Source of the DNA: Typhlomys cinereus
Taxonomy: Eukaryota > Chordata > Mammalia > Rodentia > Platacanthomyidae
Assembly: GCA_023101885.1 (NCBI GenBank)
Contig: JALPQD010000004.1
Coordinates: forward strand, 10,871,688-10,935,687
Direction: 5' to 3'
DNA length: 64,000 nucleotides
Numbering within the stretch: position 1 is the stretch's first letter; each line of letters begins with the position of its first letter. The position numbers and the translations under genes were made by a program. The notes beneath the pieces were generated by a model. The model did not search any database. It saw only the letters and a list, made by a program, of their open reading frames with translations, and had not been told where the DNA came from. This document shows positions 10,991 to 21,387 of this stretch, piece by piece.

Positions 10991-12075
10991 AACTGCATAA
11001 TTTTTATAATATCATTGAAATGTGACATATTATATTCTATTTGAACCAACTATTTCTATTTTTCTGTTTTGAGATAGTATTTTCTACAGTTGTCTTTTAG
11101 GTCTCTTTTTAACTTTTTAAAATATCTTCAGTGTGATGTTCATGTAAGGTTAATGCTATATTACATTTTTGCTATATACAGGTTCACAAAACTTTTTTTT
11201 TATCCTGACATTCTAAGCATAGGAATACTTTAGCTCCAATGAAGAGAAGCAAGGCAAGATACAAATTTCTTTAGAAGTATAAATACTTTTAGCACAAATA
11301 GAGTTAACTGATTATATATTGCATTAAAACACATTTTAATAAGTTGTACATAACTCTCCCTTTGTTTCTTAGTTTTGTTCTTCAAAAAAATGTAGTTTAA
11401 GTTAGACTTAGTGCTACATAGCAAGTTAGAAGGCATCATGAACATGTGATATGATGTAAAACAAAACATTGTAGATTAGATTCACCTGCAGGAACTGTGG
11501 GTCTTCAGCAAAAAACAAGGCACAAAAATATGAGTGAACAAAGAAAATGTCATTCCACAACTCTCTTATTTAATATTCCCAAAGACACTGCCAAGATCAT
11601 TCCAATTGAAAGACCTGGAAGCTGAAAAGCAAATAATGGAAAGTAGCTGCAAAAGAAAATTTGTGTGCCCCTGAATTCATCAGCTAAATGATCAATACAA
11701 AAAATAAAAGAAACTTCATCTCTGCCTAATTACATCTGCCAAAATTTATAAGCATGCGAAATTTAATCTCTACAGAAGTATAGATACAGGAGAGGCTGGA
11801 AATTGGACTTTTGAGCTTCAAAATAAAGGTCTATCTATGGAAGATGGCAAAATTAAGAATAAGTTAGCCAACTAGGTTTATCTCATATGTATATTCAGAT
11901 AAAAATCTGCATTATGGTTAAACTATATGTATAGAAAGGGAGTGTAATGTTAAACACACAAAACTTGTTTAAATTGGCATGAATTTCAAGACGGCATGAA
12001 AAAGTACTGAAGGAATCAAGGAAGAAATAAGTAATTCACCAGTAGTAGTACTTGGAAATTTTAAATCCCTGATTT
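10991..12075. other. Unassigned AT-rich DNA
   Basis: No recognised transposon, exon or RNA gene on either strand. Confidence 0.5.
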
Positions 12076-12084
12076 CTTTTTTTA

Positions 12085-12440
12085 ACTTTATTCATTCACT
12101 CACTCATTTATTTTGGGTGTGTGTGTGTGTGTGTGCGTGTGTGTGTGTGTGCGTGCGTGTGTGTGTGTGCGTGCGTGTGTGTGTGTGTGTATTTGTGTGT
12201 GTGTGTATCAGAGGGCATTGCATGTCTCTGTGGAGGAATAAGGGTGACTTCAGGCATCATCCTGGATTGTTTATACCTCCTTTTTGCTTCATGCTGAGAT
12301 TTCTCAGGCTCTGCCCACCAGAACCAGAACTGCAGGCTGCCATCTTTCCACCTTTTGTTTTTATGTGGGACCTGGGACCCAAACTCAGGACTTTCTGCTT
12401 GTGAGGCAGAGTCTTAACCCCTGAGCTATCTCTCCAACCC
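12085..12440 (-). mobile_element. Lineage-specific SINE, older subfamily, reverse
   Basis: An ATTCATTCACTCACTCATTT tail is followed by a long GT/GC run (12117-12207), the body AGGGTGACTTCAGGCATCAT, GGGACCTGGGACCCAAACTC, and the head ending GAGCTATCTCTCCAACCC. Same subfamily as the 9.4-kb copy. Confidence 0.8.
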
Positions 12441-12489
12441 TAAATTCTCAACTGCAACAGAATATTGATATAAGTAACAAATCAGTCTT

Positions 12490-13380
12490 TTTAATTTTTT
12501 CTAGCTTTACAAGCAAAATGAATAACTGTCCCTGCCCCCTCCTTCCTTCCTCCCTCCTTCCCTCCTCTTAACTCTCTTACCATTCCCTCCCTTCATTAAT
12601 ATATCTCACTCCCTCCCACCCTTCTGTCTGCTACTGGGGTTCAGGCCTCTGTGGCAAAGTGACCCCTTCTTGGGTAGACCTTCTAATAAGGGCACTCCCC
12701 CTCACCTTTCTAGCCCTAGCCCATAAGGTTCCCACTGCATGTAATTATTTCTCTTAAGATCCTTGCTAGGTCTATGAAGGGAATGTTGCTATGTCAGTCA
12801 TTGTGCAGGTCTGGTGAGGAGAAGTCACACTGCAGTAGGTCTCCTGAATGCAGCAGTCCTACTTTGAGTGGAATTTCTTGGCCAGCAGTGAACCTCCCCA
12901 TCTTTAGATCTTTTCAATCTTATCATCTCCTCTTCTACAAGATTCCCTGAATCTTAGGATGGGAAGAAATATTGTTGATCTGATTCTGTCTGGGTGTTTT
13001 AAGGTCTCCGGTTGTTATTGTCTATTTCACTGTTCTTCCATTGCCATAGGCTGGGTCTTGCTTCCCTGTTGAGAAGTTTTCTTATCTAAAGATAAAATAT
13101 GAAGTATTTAGATGGAGGTTTACTATCTGGTGTTTGTGGTTAGTATTGAGACATCTGATTTGGTCTACTGTCAGTTTTCTCCCCATCCACTGTTGTTTAG
13201 GTTGTTTATATTGCTGTATGTGAGTTCCCTGTCATGGGGGAATGGGGAGGAGGATAGGAGCTAGTAAGTAGGTGGTTGGTTACCTGGAGACAAACCCCAT
13301 TCTCTACTCTGTGCTATTTCCTGTTCTTCCCTCTCCTTTAAGACTTTTCTAACATGAAAGTCTTTTTTAACAGTTAGCAA
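12490..13380 (-). mobile_element. L1 3'UTR, reverse (subfamily shared with 52.4 kb)
   Basis: Pyrimidine tract at 12532-12620, then the blocks GGGTTCAGGCCTCTGTGGCA, CTATGTCAGTCATTGTGCAG and GTGGAATTTCTTGGCC. The same blocks recur in the same order at 52.4-53.3 kb, where they lead directly into L1 ORF2. This anchors the piece as L1 3'UTR. Confidence 0.75.
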
Positions 13381-13485
13381 ATCACAGTCTTGATGCCATT
13401 AGAGGCCATTAATTTCAACGCAAGAAGAAAAAGTGCTGGCAGTGTGGAGAGCTACAGGAAGTAGTAGGAAGAAAGGTTTGCAAGG

Positions 13486-13865
13486 TGACCTGCACAATGA
13501 CCAACAAATCATTGAACCCCCAAAGTCCAGCATGGATCACAGGCTCTACGATCCTTAGAGGCAAGGGATTAACAGCCACAATAGTGTTCCTATACTAAAG
13601 GGGAACACAAAAAAGAACTCTAGGTAATGCTACTGAGTCCTTACATCTCATCAGAGAGGAGGACCCAGTGGGAAGTTTGACATGCACACTAAAGGATGTT
13701 CCAGGGATGAGAGGGAGGGGGCACTGGGAGAAAGAGAGGGAGTGGGGAAGGGGAAAAGGAGGGAGGGAGCAAGGGGGTCCAGGGAGGGGTGGAAGGAGGG
13801 AGGAAGGAAGGAGAATGGGGTACTTATCAACTTTGTATGAGTAGAAGAAATAAATTTAAAAAAGA
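13486..13865 (+). mobile_element. L1 3' end, 5'-truncated, forward, with perfect TSD
   Basis: Perfect 15-bp direct repeats GAAAGGTTTGCAAGG at 13471-13485 and 13866-13880 bracket the insertion. It contains CTCATCAGAGAGGAGGACCC, a long GGGA-rich polypurine tract (13709-13815) and an A-rich end. It is the sense-strand equivalent of the 5.2-, 35.7- and 62.5-kb copies. Confidence 0.85.
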
Positions 13866-13880
13866 GAAAGGTTTGCAAGG

Positions 13881-14315
13881 AACTGTGGGTCAGGGAACCA
13901 GAATCAGCACTGTGTGCTTGAAGGGCAAGTCGACCTCCAAGCTGTTGAAGTAGACTCCAGCTAGGCTATCTCAACCATACACCCTGGAGTAACCTGCAGT
14001 GGGGACTACTCTGTGACTCCTATGCCATATAGACTATTGATTTTCAGAGTGACAACTAGAATCTTCAAAGGAGTCTTGGGTAAGATGAGTTCCTGGGCCA
14101 TGTGGTCACCTTTATAAAACTGAAGATGGAAATGGGTCAATGCTGAGATGATGAGAACAGTTAAGAAGGAAAAATAGCTTACAACAAGAAAAGTCAAGAA
14201 TGAAAGAGGAAATCTAGAGAACTCAGTGGATTGCACAATCAGACCCTAGAAGCCACAGTCCCTCTGTGCTTAGGGCTCTCGGAGCAACCTAGTATTAGTG
14301 AAGAATGCAGAGACA
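13881..14315. other. Unassigned DNA
   Basis: No recognised repeat. Frames here are short and unremarkable. Confidence 0.5.
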
Positions 14316-14320
14316 CTTCC

Positions 14321-14969
14321 TGTATTAGTCAGGGTTCTCTGAAGAACAGAATCTATAGAATGCAAAATATATAAATTAAACAAGTTTATAAGAAATAACT
14401 CACAGTAAAAATAGTGTCCTTTAAGGTAGCTTGCCTGCAGCACCCTTCTTCCTGGCTGGAATGTTCCTCAAAGCCAAAAGATCCCAAGAGGATCTCAGCC
14501 TTTGCTCTATCCAAGGGTTTAAGACGCTGAGTTCTGACATTGGTGAAGAACAGCTGAGCTCCATCGTCGGCATGAACAGCGAACAGCAGCAAAGCCCAGA
14601 GACCAGGCTCCAAAGGCAGCGGGAACAGCAACAACGTGATGGAAAAGGTGAAGCTCCAAGTCAGTCAAGGATGGAGGCAGCAGCAGCAACAGAAACAAAA
14701 GGCCACGATGCTCTAAAGGTGAAGAACGTGCATGCAGGGTGGACTCCACAGCAAGTTGACACCAGATAAGGGAAGAGTAAGTCCTCCTCCTTGCATCTCC
14801 TTTATCCTGTCCACCACTGGAAAGTACCACCCACTATGGGCTGGGTTCTCCACAGCAATCAGTCAAGTACCTGCAGGCTTGTTTAGGGGCCATTCTAACC
14901 ATTAACCTTCTATAGCTGCCCCCAAAGAGTCTGCAACTGTCAAGTTGACATAGAAATGCAACCATGACA
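14321..14969 (-). mobile_element. Solo ERVL-type (MLT2/MT2-like) LTR, reverse, 5-bp TSD
   Basis: On the plus strand it starts TGTATTAGTCAGGGTTCTCT and ends CAAGTTGACATAGAAATG...ATGACA, the reverse complement of the conserved ERVL LTR termini (TG...CA). CTTCC occurs immediately on both sides (14316-14320 and 14970-14974), a 5-bp TSD as expected for ERVL. No internal region is attached. CAG-rich sequence in the middle gives open frames on both strands; these are not genes. Confidence 0.75.
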
Positions 14970-14974
14970 CTTCC

Positions 14975-15249
14975 TTAATCATTTTCAGATTAAAAAATTC
15001 TGGAAAGTAGCTTAATGACATACAGCTTGCATTTACTATAGGAAAAGCTATAACTTAGGAGCTCTTCTTTGTTAACTTGGTTGACAGTTGTGATGTAGTT
15101 ATAGGTAAATTGATGTTTAGTATGCAATATCAGTTTGTTGATAAATCAAATGGCAATGTTTTCAGAAGCAAAACTTTCCTTAAGGCATAATTCACTCTGA
15201 ATTGTCAAATAATCTTTATGAATTTTTATTTTCTGTGAAATCACATTAA
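14975..15249. other. Unassigned DNA
   Basis: AT-rich DNA between the solo LTR and an L1 relic, without recognised features. Confidence 0.5.
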
Positions 15250-15875
15250 GAATTGTGTTTAGGAGGTTCCTATCTGGTTTCATTCCACATTCTCGGGGTT
15301 TCTCTATTAGTCCCTCAGCCCCTCCTACACCCTACCCTCTTTTTTTTCCTAACTATTTTCTCCCATTATTCCCTCCCTCACCTGGCCTCCAGTGGTATCC
15401 TATATCTCTTCCTCCCAAGTTTTCACCCTAGCCTTCCTTCCTCTCCTTCGCACTTCTTGTTCCTTTAAAGTTTTCCAATTGTTACAGAAATTCCAAACTA
15501 AATGCTCCAGTCATGAATTTAATCCTAGTGTCAACATATAACAGAGAACATATGGTGTTTGTTTTTGTCTAAGATAGATTGTGTAATATATTTTCCAGTT
15601 CCATCAATTTACCAGCAAATTCCATAATCTCATCCTTCCTGATAGTTTAATATTATTCCATTGTTTTTATGTACCACATTTTCATTATCTACTTCTCTGT
15701 CAATGGACATGTCAGCTGATTCCATTTTCTTGCTATTGTGAACAGGGGTGCAATGAACAAAGATGAACAAGTGTCTTTGCATTGAAATGTAGAGTCTTTT
15801 GGGAACATTCATAGAGGTATAGTTGGGTCATACGGTAGTTCTGTTGGCTGTGTTGCTTCGAACTGCAATTTAAAT
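15250..15875 (-). mobile_element. Old L1 3' end with ORF2 C-terminus, reverse
   Basis: A pyrimidine tract (about 15309-15470) is followed by the classic reverse L1 ORF2 C-terminal region: a TTCCAGTTCCATCAATTTAC block near 15594-15613, ATGTACCACATTTTCATTAT, and GCTATTGTGAACAGGGGTGC (15733-15752). A 60-codon minus frame is recognisable as the ORF2 C-terminal domain, but stops and indels show it is dead. Confidence 0.75.
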
Positions 15876-16150
15876 ATTGTTAGGATGGCAATGGAAGAAA
15901 ATATTTAAACATTTAAGAATTAGAATTGTTTGAGACTAATCACACATAATCCCATTATATTTCCTGGTTAGTTGGAGAACTGAACATCGTTGTATTTATT
16001 TAGCTTAGCCAAAAAATGAAGTGTGGTGAACAGAGTCCTAATTTAAGCCACTAAGGCAAAGAATCATAGCTCTCCTCAAAAATTGCAGACCTGAGTCCTT
16101 TTAGTTCTAGGAATCCTTGTGTGAAGTAGAATCAAATGTGCTTGAAAGAT
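15876..16150. other. Unassigned DNA
   Basis: No recognised repeat between the L1 relic and the 148-bp tandem duplication. Confidence 0.5.
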
Positions 16151-16440
16151 TCCCATCCTGTCACTCTAAAGTATGCATCTAAAATCTTCCTCTTAATAGT
16201 CCCCAAGGGAACTTAGAACTAGTCCCCATATTGGCCATGATGCCTAAGCAAGTAGTCCTTTATACAAAGTATACAGATCTCTGAAGGCACAATGGGAATC
16301 CCATCCTGTCACTCTTGAGTATGTGATTCAAATATTTCTCTTAATAGTCTCCAAGAGAATATATGCTTATTTGCCATGTTGGCTATAACGCCTAAGCAAG
16401 CAGTCCTTTATACAAATTACACAGATCTCTGAAGGAGCAG
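16151..16440. repeat. Tandem duplication of a ~148-bp unit
   Basis: Unit 1 (16151-16298) and unit 2 (16299-16440) both begin TCCCATCCTGTCACTCT. They share TCTTAATAGTC, GCCTAAGCAAG, AGTCCTTTATACAAA and CAGATCTCTGAAGG in the same order. Several substitutions and small indels separate them, so it is a moderately old duplication. The unit does not match any repeat family I know. Confidence 0.85.
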
Positions 16441-16920
16441 TATACACAACAACCTTCAGGTATGAGGGAAAGCTTTCTTTATAAGGTCATGTTAAGAATG
16501 AAAATTTAAAAAAGCTAAATTTCATGGTGGATCTTAGACATTGATACAGACTGAGAAGAAAAATATACTTAATAAATGGAAGTAAATCATTAATCATCAG
16601 GGGACCATGATGGGAAGAGTACCATGAAAAGGACAAAGAGTACACCATTCCTTCCAAAATAGACCATAGAAGTTTACACTCTATGGTTACTTCTTATACT
16701 ATTTCCACCAAATCTATAATTTCTCCTTCCACTGAAATATCAAACTTCTCAAAATCGTGTAGGAAGAATCAAGGTCAATCAATATTTTGCCTCTCCCAAT
16801 GAATTGCTAATGTTATTAAAGACATGTAGAATGATGAACCTTTCCAGAAGATTTAGATTTATTTTGCTCAGAATATTTATCATATATCATACCATATATA
16901 GTTATGAAATGTATTTTTTT
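16441..16920. other. Unassigned DNA
   Basis: No recognised repeat, exon or RNA gene. Confidence 0.5.
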
Positions 16921-16941
16921 GAAAAAGACTTAAAATTTTCT

Positions 16942-16980
16942 GACTGGTTAGTCCAGTTGGTTAGAGCATGGTACTAATAA
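16942..16980 (+). pseudogene. Tailless retropseudogene: 5' half of tRNA-Ile(AAT)
   Basis: These 39 bases align without gaps to the first 39 positions of mammalian tRNA-Ile with anticodon AAT. I count 33 matches against the consensus I remember. The match includes D-arm sequence CAGTTGGTTAGAGC and the complete anticodon loop CTAATAA, and ends exactly after that loop. No T-arm, acceptor 3' strand or poly-A tail of the RNA follows. Near-identical direct repeats flank it (AAAAGACTTAAAAT at about 16923-16936 and AAAAGCTTAAAAT at about 16983-16995). This fits an L1-mobilised, loop-truncated retrocopy. It is not a functional tRNA gene. Confidence 0.8.
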
Positions 16981-16995
16981 AAAAAAGCTTAAAAT

Positions 16996-17609
16996 AAATA
17001 TAATTCCTTGATTCATGGTTTTCAGAGTGTTCCTGTGTTAGCAGATATAAAGTAACAGTTATATTACTGCCCAGCTCCATCTCAACTCCTAGGTGACCAT
17101 GTATGAGTATTACAAATCATCAGTAATATTTTGAAAAGAATCATATTTTTTTCTGAATAATAGGAGATTCCAGTTGTGGATTAAAAATACCTAAAGAAAA
17201 CATTGAATCTTATATACTATTTTTTAGACTTTGTTATTCTATTTAAAGACCAGAGCATCATAAAATAGGTTTTGTATAATTCTCAAGGGCCTTAGGCTTT
17301 TCATAATGGTAGATAACCATTGACTGCAATAGGAAATCAATGGTTGTACTGGCCTGTTACGAGCTAATTCCCTGTGCTTTGGAGGGTTAAGGCCTGATGC
17401 TGACTGCTCTCTAAGATGGTAGGTATGCGTTAATGATGAACTGAGACTGCAGAAAAGAAATGAAAGAAAGAACAAGACAGTATACAATTCAGTAACAAGA
17501 TAACCTCATTCAACAAAACAGAAATCATGGCAGTTTGTCAAGATGGCTGAATAATGTTTGGGGTTCTATGACTCATCCAAGTTCATCAGTGAATTAGCAA
17601 ATTTTTCTT
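16996..17609. other. Unassigned DNA
   Basis: AT-rich DNA with no recognised feature. Confidence 0.5.
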
Positions 17610-17995
17610 GCTATTGTGATTAAATATGTAACTGAAGACACTGAAGAAATAAACATTTATTTTGTCTCATAGACAAAATTGCCCTAGAGATGGCAGGAGA
17701 ACAGTATGATGGTAGAATAGATTGGACTGTGGTGGGAGGATCTTGTAGCAGTTTCTCATGTGGTACCAGAAAGAAGGTAGCAAGCTCTGGATGGAACAGG
17801 GCAGATTAGAACCTCAAGACCTGTTCCTGTGAGCTTTATGCTATTTTTAGACCATGGTTATAAATCTCAGAATCCTTGCATTCAGTTTTATACTTTATTC
17901 TATAAAATTTTATTAGCTAATTCAACAAACTAGCTCATCTATTCCAGTTAAGATTTGTCACAGTCACATCCTCTAATACTAGAGAGATTTTTCAC
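17610..17995 (-). mobile_element. Possible old MaLR-type LTR, reverse
   Basis: The run AAATAAACATTTATTTTGTC followed by a purine-rich stretch and CACAGTCACATCCTCTAATA near 17959-17978 loosely resembles a reverse MaLR LTR (reverse poly-A-signal region first). The match is weak and no TSD was found. Confidence 0.3.
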
Positions 17996-18015
17996 TTATG
18001 TCAAATAACCAGTTC

Positions 18016-18048
<33 letters not shown>

Positions 18049-18385
18049 TGTGTGTGTGTATGTGTGCGTGTGTGTGTACGCATGTACTCACGCCCAAACA
18101 GGTATGCATGCCCTTGCATACCTGCATGTGGAGACTAGAGAGAAATGTTAGACATTTTCTTTTGTTATTCTCCAAAGTATTTCTTTGAGATAATGTATCT
18201 CATTGAACCTGGAGCTTGCCATTTTGGTCACACTGGCTGGCCATCAAGCCTGAGTATCCCACCTGTTTCCTCCTTTCCAATTCTGGGGTTACAACTAGTT
18301 TTTATATAATTATTATATAGTCCCAACTCAGGTCCTCATGCTCTGTCATCAAGCACTTTATTCACTGAATCATCTCCTCGGCCCC
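18016..18385 (-). mobile_element. B3 SINE, reverse, full length
   Basis: (GT)n tail at 18016-18078, then TGTGGAGACTAGAGAGAAAT, ATCTCATTGAACCTGGAGCT, CACTGGCTGGCCATCAAGCC, AACTCAGGTCCTCATGCTCT and the head ACTGAATCATCTCCTCGGCC. All B3 blocks are present in the right order, making it the best preserved B3 of the window. Confidence 0.85.
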
Positions 18386-18524
18386 AAGTAACCAAACCCT
18401 AAACTACTTGGTTCCTCTCTGACTGCACTGTGTGAGATGTTTTCAAACCTTTCGGACATGGGAACTAGTTGGGGAATGTTCTTCACTGGTACCAGATATA
18501 GGCAATTAAGCACCAAAACACTTA

Positions 18525-18571
18525 GGTCTTGAACATACCTGGTCTTGAACATACCTGGTCTTGAACGTACC
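18525..18571. repeat. Three-copy 16-bp minisatellite
   Basis: GGTCTTGAACATACCT occurs at 18525 and 18541, and a third copy with one change (GGTCTTGAACGTACC) begins at 18557. Near-identity suggests a recent local expansion. Confidence 0.9.
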
Positions 18572-19585
18572 ATTTTTTAGTGCAAAATTATTTGCTACAA
18601 ATCACACACTTTTTATCAGGAATTTCTAGTGCAACTTTTCCCTTTATTTTTCCCTAGAGTTTGTATTACTTTTTCTCTTGATGAAAAGGATAGGGATCAA
18701 TTTGTTCCTAACATAGTTTACCATCTTCATCAGATTATCTGTGTGAAAAATGTGCTTTATTCCTATGGCATTACCCTTTCATGTTGGAATGGTTATTTTT
18801 CAAGTTGCCCAGTTGCCTTACTCAAATTTCTTCTATTTGCTCTTATGGTTGAGTTGCCCTAGTTTTTAGATTCTGTATATTTGCCTTCTTGGATTTCTTT
18901 TAGTTTTTTTAGAATGCACTCTAAATTTTATCAGAAAGACTGTTAGAAAAAATTTTCTAATTTATTTTATTCCTGAAAATGATTTCATTTTCTGTTGCAT
19001 TTGATTAAAATTATGAAATTAATAATATATCTCCTAATTTGATCAGCACAATGTATATATGTGTGGTAACATCACATTGTATCTCATGAAAGATGTACAA
19101 TTATTACATGTTGCTTGAAACTTTGTCTAAGTTTATGAGTAAAAGCTTAAAATTCAAAATTATTTTTCCTCAGAGCCATGAAGATATTGGTGCATTTTCT
19201 TTTACAATTAATTGCTAAAATAGTGATTCTAGTGACCATATTGATTATGACCATGCTGTTAGGGTCACTTGTTTATATTGCTAGGCAATGGCAATAGTGA
19301 CTATCGAGGTATTATATTTTAATTACAGAAATAGAATTTATGGGTTTTGAGAAAAGAGTGATGAATTTAAACTACATGACACTTAATTACAAGTACATTT
19401 AGTTTTCACTTTTGAGAGTGAGCGAGAAAGAGAGAGAAAGAGGGAGGAAGAAATAATTCACATTCTTTTTTAACCATGTTATAGTTCGTTACATGTTATT
19501 CTATTTTCTTTGAGTGCAGAAAAAGAATGCCTTTGATAGCAATAAAGATTTCTGTCCTCTAGGTAGTCTCAATCCTTAGCTGAAA
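18572..19585. other. Unassigned AT-rich DNA
   Basis: About 1 kb without a recognised transposon or exon. A GAGAGTGAGCGAGAAAGAGA purine run lies near 19413-19450. Confidence 0.5.
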
Positions 19586-19960
19586 ATTTTCTATCACAAA
19601 ATTCAACCGGAGAAGCAGAACCAATAAGCTACTTCTACATGCCCGAATATGTAAGCATATGCAGATATATGGTTGAAGCAGAGAATTGGCTTACAGAGTC
19701 ACAGTGACTGATTAAGCTGTCCTTTGAAAGGGCTGGTTAAGCTGCCCTTTAAACACTGTTTCTCCATATCTGATGCTCAAGTTTGAAACCCACAGGCACA
19801 CAGCAGAAAAGATCCTAAGCAGGAGCTGAAAACCCTTGGACACACCATGAGGATGAACTTATGTATGAAATCATGTATGTTATCTTGACCTCAGAGAAAG
19901 GGATAGCGCGAAGAAGACTTTTCCCCTGTGTTAAACACATAACTGTTGCAGGGGTCACAA
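19586..19960 (-). mobile_element. Possible decayed ERVL-type LTR, reverse
   Basis: Near its left edge GGAGAAGCAGAACCAATAAG resembles the end of a reverse MLT2-type LTR (usually ...AGAGAAACAGAACCAATAGG). An internal duplication (AGCTGTCCTTTGAAAGGGCT and AGCTGCCCTTTAAAC) is present. No right terminus was found. Confidence 0.35.
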
Positions 19961-20106
19961 AATTAGAAAGTAAAACTAGATATGGTAGAGCTACCGCAGA
20001 TCTAAAACCTGGTTCAAACTATTGAAATGAGTCAGCAGGTCAGAAACAAAATGAGTCAGCCCAAGGTATCTGCTTCCTTCCCTCCATCTTTTGTTGTTTC
20101 TTTACT

Positions 20107-20166
<60 letters not shown>

Positions 20167-20510
20167 ACACAATCCTGGTTACACGATTCCTGTGTGTATT
20201 GTGTACATATTTGTGGGACTGTGGAGACAAGAATATAGAGGCCAGAGGTCAAAGTTTGGTGTCTTTCTTGTCAAGTTCCACCTTGTTTTTTTAAGATAGG
20301 GAGTCTCCCTGACTCCCTGAATTTGTAGCTCTTTTATTCAGCATGACTGACTAGCTCTTGGGATCTACTTTCTTCAGACTTTAGCACCAGGGGTTACAAA
20401 CATTAACACTAAGTCTAGTTTTTAATTTGGTTTCTGTGAATCTGAATATATGTTTTTATGTTTGTATCGGTAAGTGATTTATTGACTTAACCATCTCCCA
20501 AGCTCACTTC
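20107..20510 (-). mobile_element. B3 SINE, reverse
   Basis: A pure (GT)n run at about 20107-20163 precedes CAAGAATATAGAGGCCAGAG, GTCAAAGTTTGGTGTCTTTC and CTTGTCAAGTTCCACCTTG, which are the 3' body of B3 in reverse, and then a decayed head ending ACCATCTCCCAAGC. The long uninterrupted GT run is probably length-polymorphic. Confidence 0.75.
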
Positions 20511-20516
20511 ATTTTT

Positions 20517-20946
20517 ACCAGTTAGATGTCAACTTGACCACTGAGGATTGCCTTTAGGCACATCTTGAAAAAGTATTCAGTTGAGATATGCTCTTAGCAA
20601 GCCTGTAGAGATTATCAAATTGATGTTGGGACACTTAGTCCATAGTGTGTAGAGCCATTCTTTGGAATAAGACATACACACACACACAAACATACAAGTA
20701 CACATAGGCAGAGAGAGAAAAAACTGGTGTTTGGAAATTGGCAGACTGGAAAATTTTGAAGTATGCCCCTCTATCAGTTCTTTCAGGATATGGTATGACC
20801 AGTTCCTCAACTTCTGATACTGATATAGACTTTTCGGTTATGTTATTGAACTGTAACCAGAAAAATGTAAGCTAAGAATATACCTCTTGTTTTACCTTAC
20901 TTGTTTGGGTCTTATATTCATTCACCAAAAGGAAGATGAAACTAAC
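20517..20946 (+). mobile_element. MaLR-type LTR, forward, interrupted at its 3' end
   Basis: Begins near GTTAGATGTCAACTTGACC and ends in an LTR 3' region with GAACTGTAACCAG and ATTCACCAAAAGG. After the solo LTR that interrupts it, the sequence resumes at 21388 with TTGGTATCAAGTGAATGTGG. This resembles the start of MaLR internal sequence (TTGGTACCAGTGAAGTGGG-like). So an LTR-internal junction was split by a later insertion. Confidence 0.5.
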
Positions 20947-21382
20947 TGTTACCGTCAGCTTGCATGGTTGCTGATAAATGACCTTCAAACGGCTTAAGGG
21001 AACAAGGGGTTTATTCTCTCTTATGATTCCTAGTTGCAGTTCTCAGTCCAGCTTGACAGGAGAGTTCATGCAATACCAATGCCAAAGGAACTGGCCACAC
21101 CATTACCACATAACAGCTGAGAGAGAGATGATCCTTACTTGACAGACCAGCATGCCTGGCCAAGTATACATACACAAGAATGCCAACTTCCTCAACCAGC
21201 TCTCAGTATTTTATTCATCTATTCATGGCCTAGTCCCACCCATCATAGGCTGGGCTTTCTCCATCAGCTAGACAATCTCTTGCAGGTTTGCTCTGGGCTT
21301 AACCCAACCACTAATTCTCCACAAATGTGCCCAGAGCTCAAACCCTCAACAGTCAAGTTGACATCTGTGTCTAACTATGACA
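20947..21382 (-). mobile_element. Solo MaLR-type LTR, reverse, nested, 5-bp TSD
   Basis: Plus-strand ends are TGTTACCGTCAGC... and ...GTCTAACTATGACA (TG...CA). CTAAC flanks both sides (20942-20946 and 21383-21387), a perfect 5-bp TSD. Its sequence matches the LTRs at 58.4 and 60.1 kb block by block (AACAAGGGGTTTATTCTC, TCCCACCCATCATAGGCTGG, CAGTCAAGTTGACATCTGTG). No internal region lies between its ends. Confidence 0.75.
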
Positions 21383-21387
21383 CTAAC

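Noticed and set aside
14431..14830. Glutamine-rich 112-codon plus frame and leucine-rich 103-codon minus frame
   Set aside because: Both lie in a solo LTR with exact TSD and reflect CAG-rich LTR sequence.
16942..16995. A functional tRNA-Ile gene
   Set aside because: Only the 5' half is present; the T arm, B box and acceptor 3' strand are missing.
20027..20299. Valine/cysteine or threonine/histidine repeat proteins
   Set aside because: Direct translations of the (GT)n tract of a B3 SINE in several frames.
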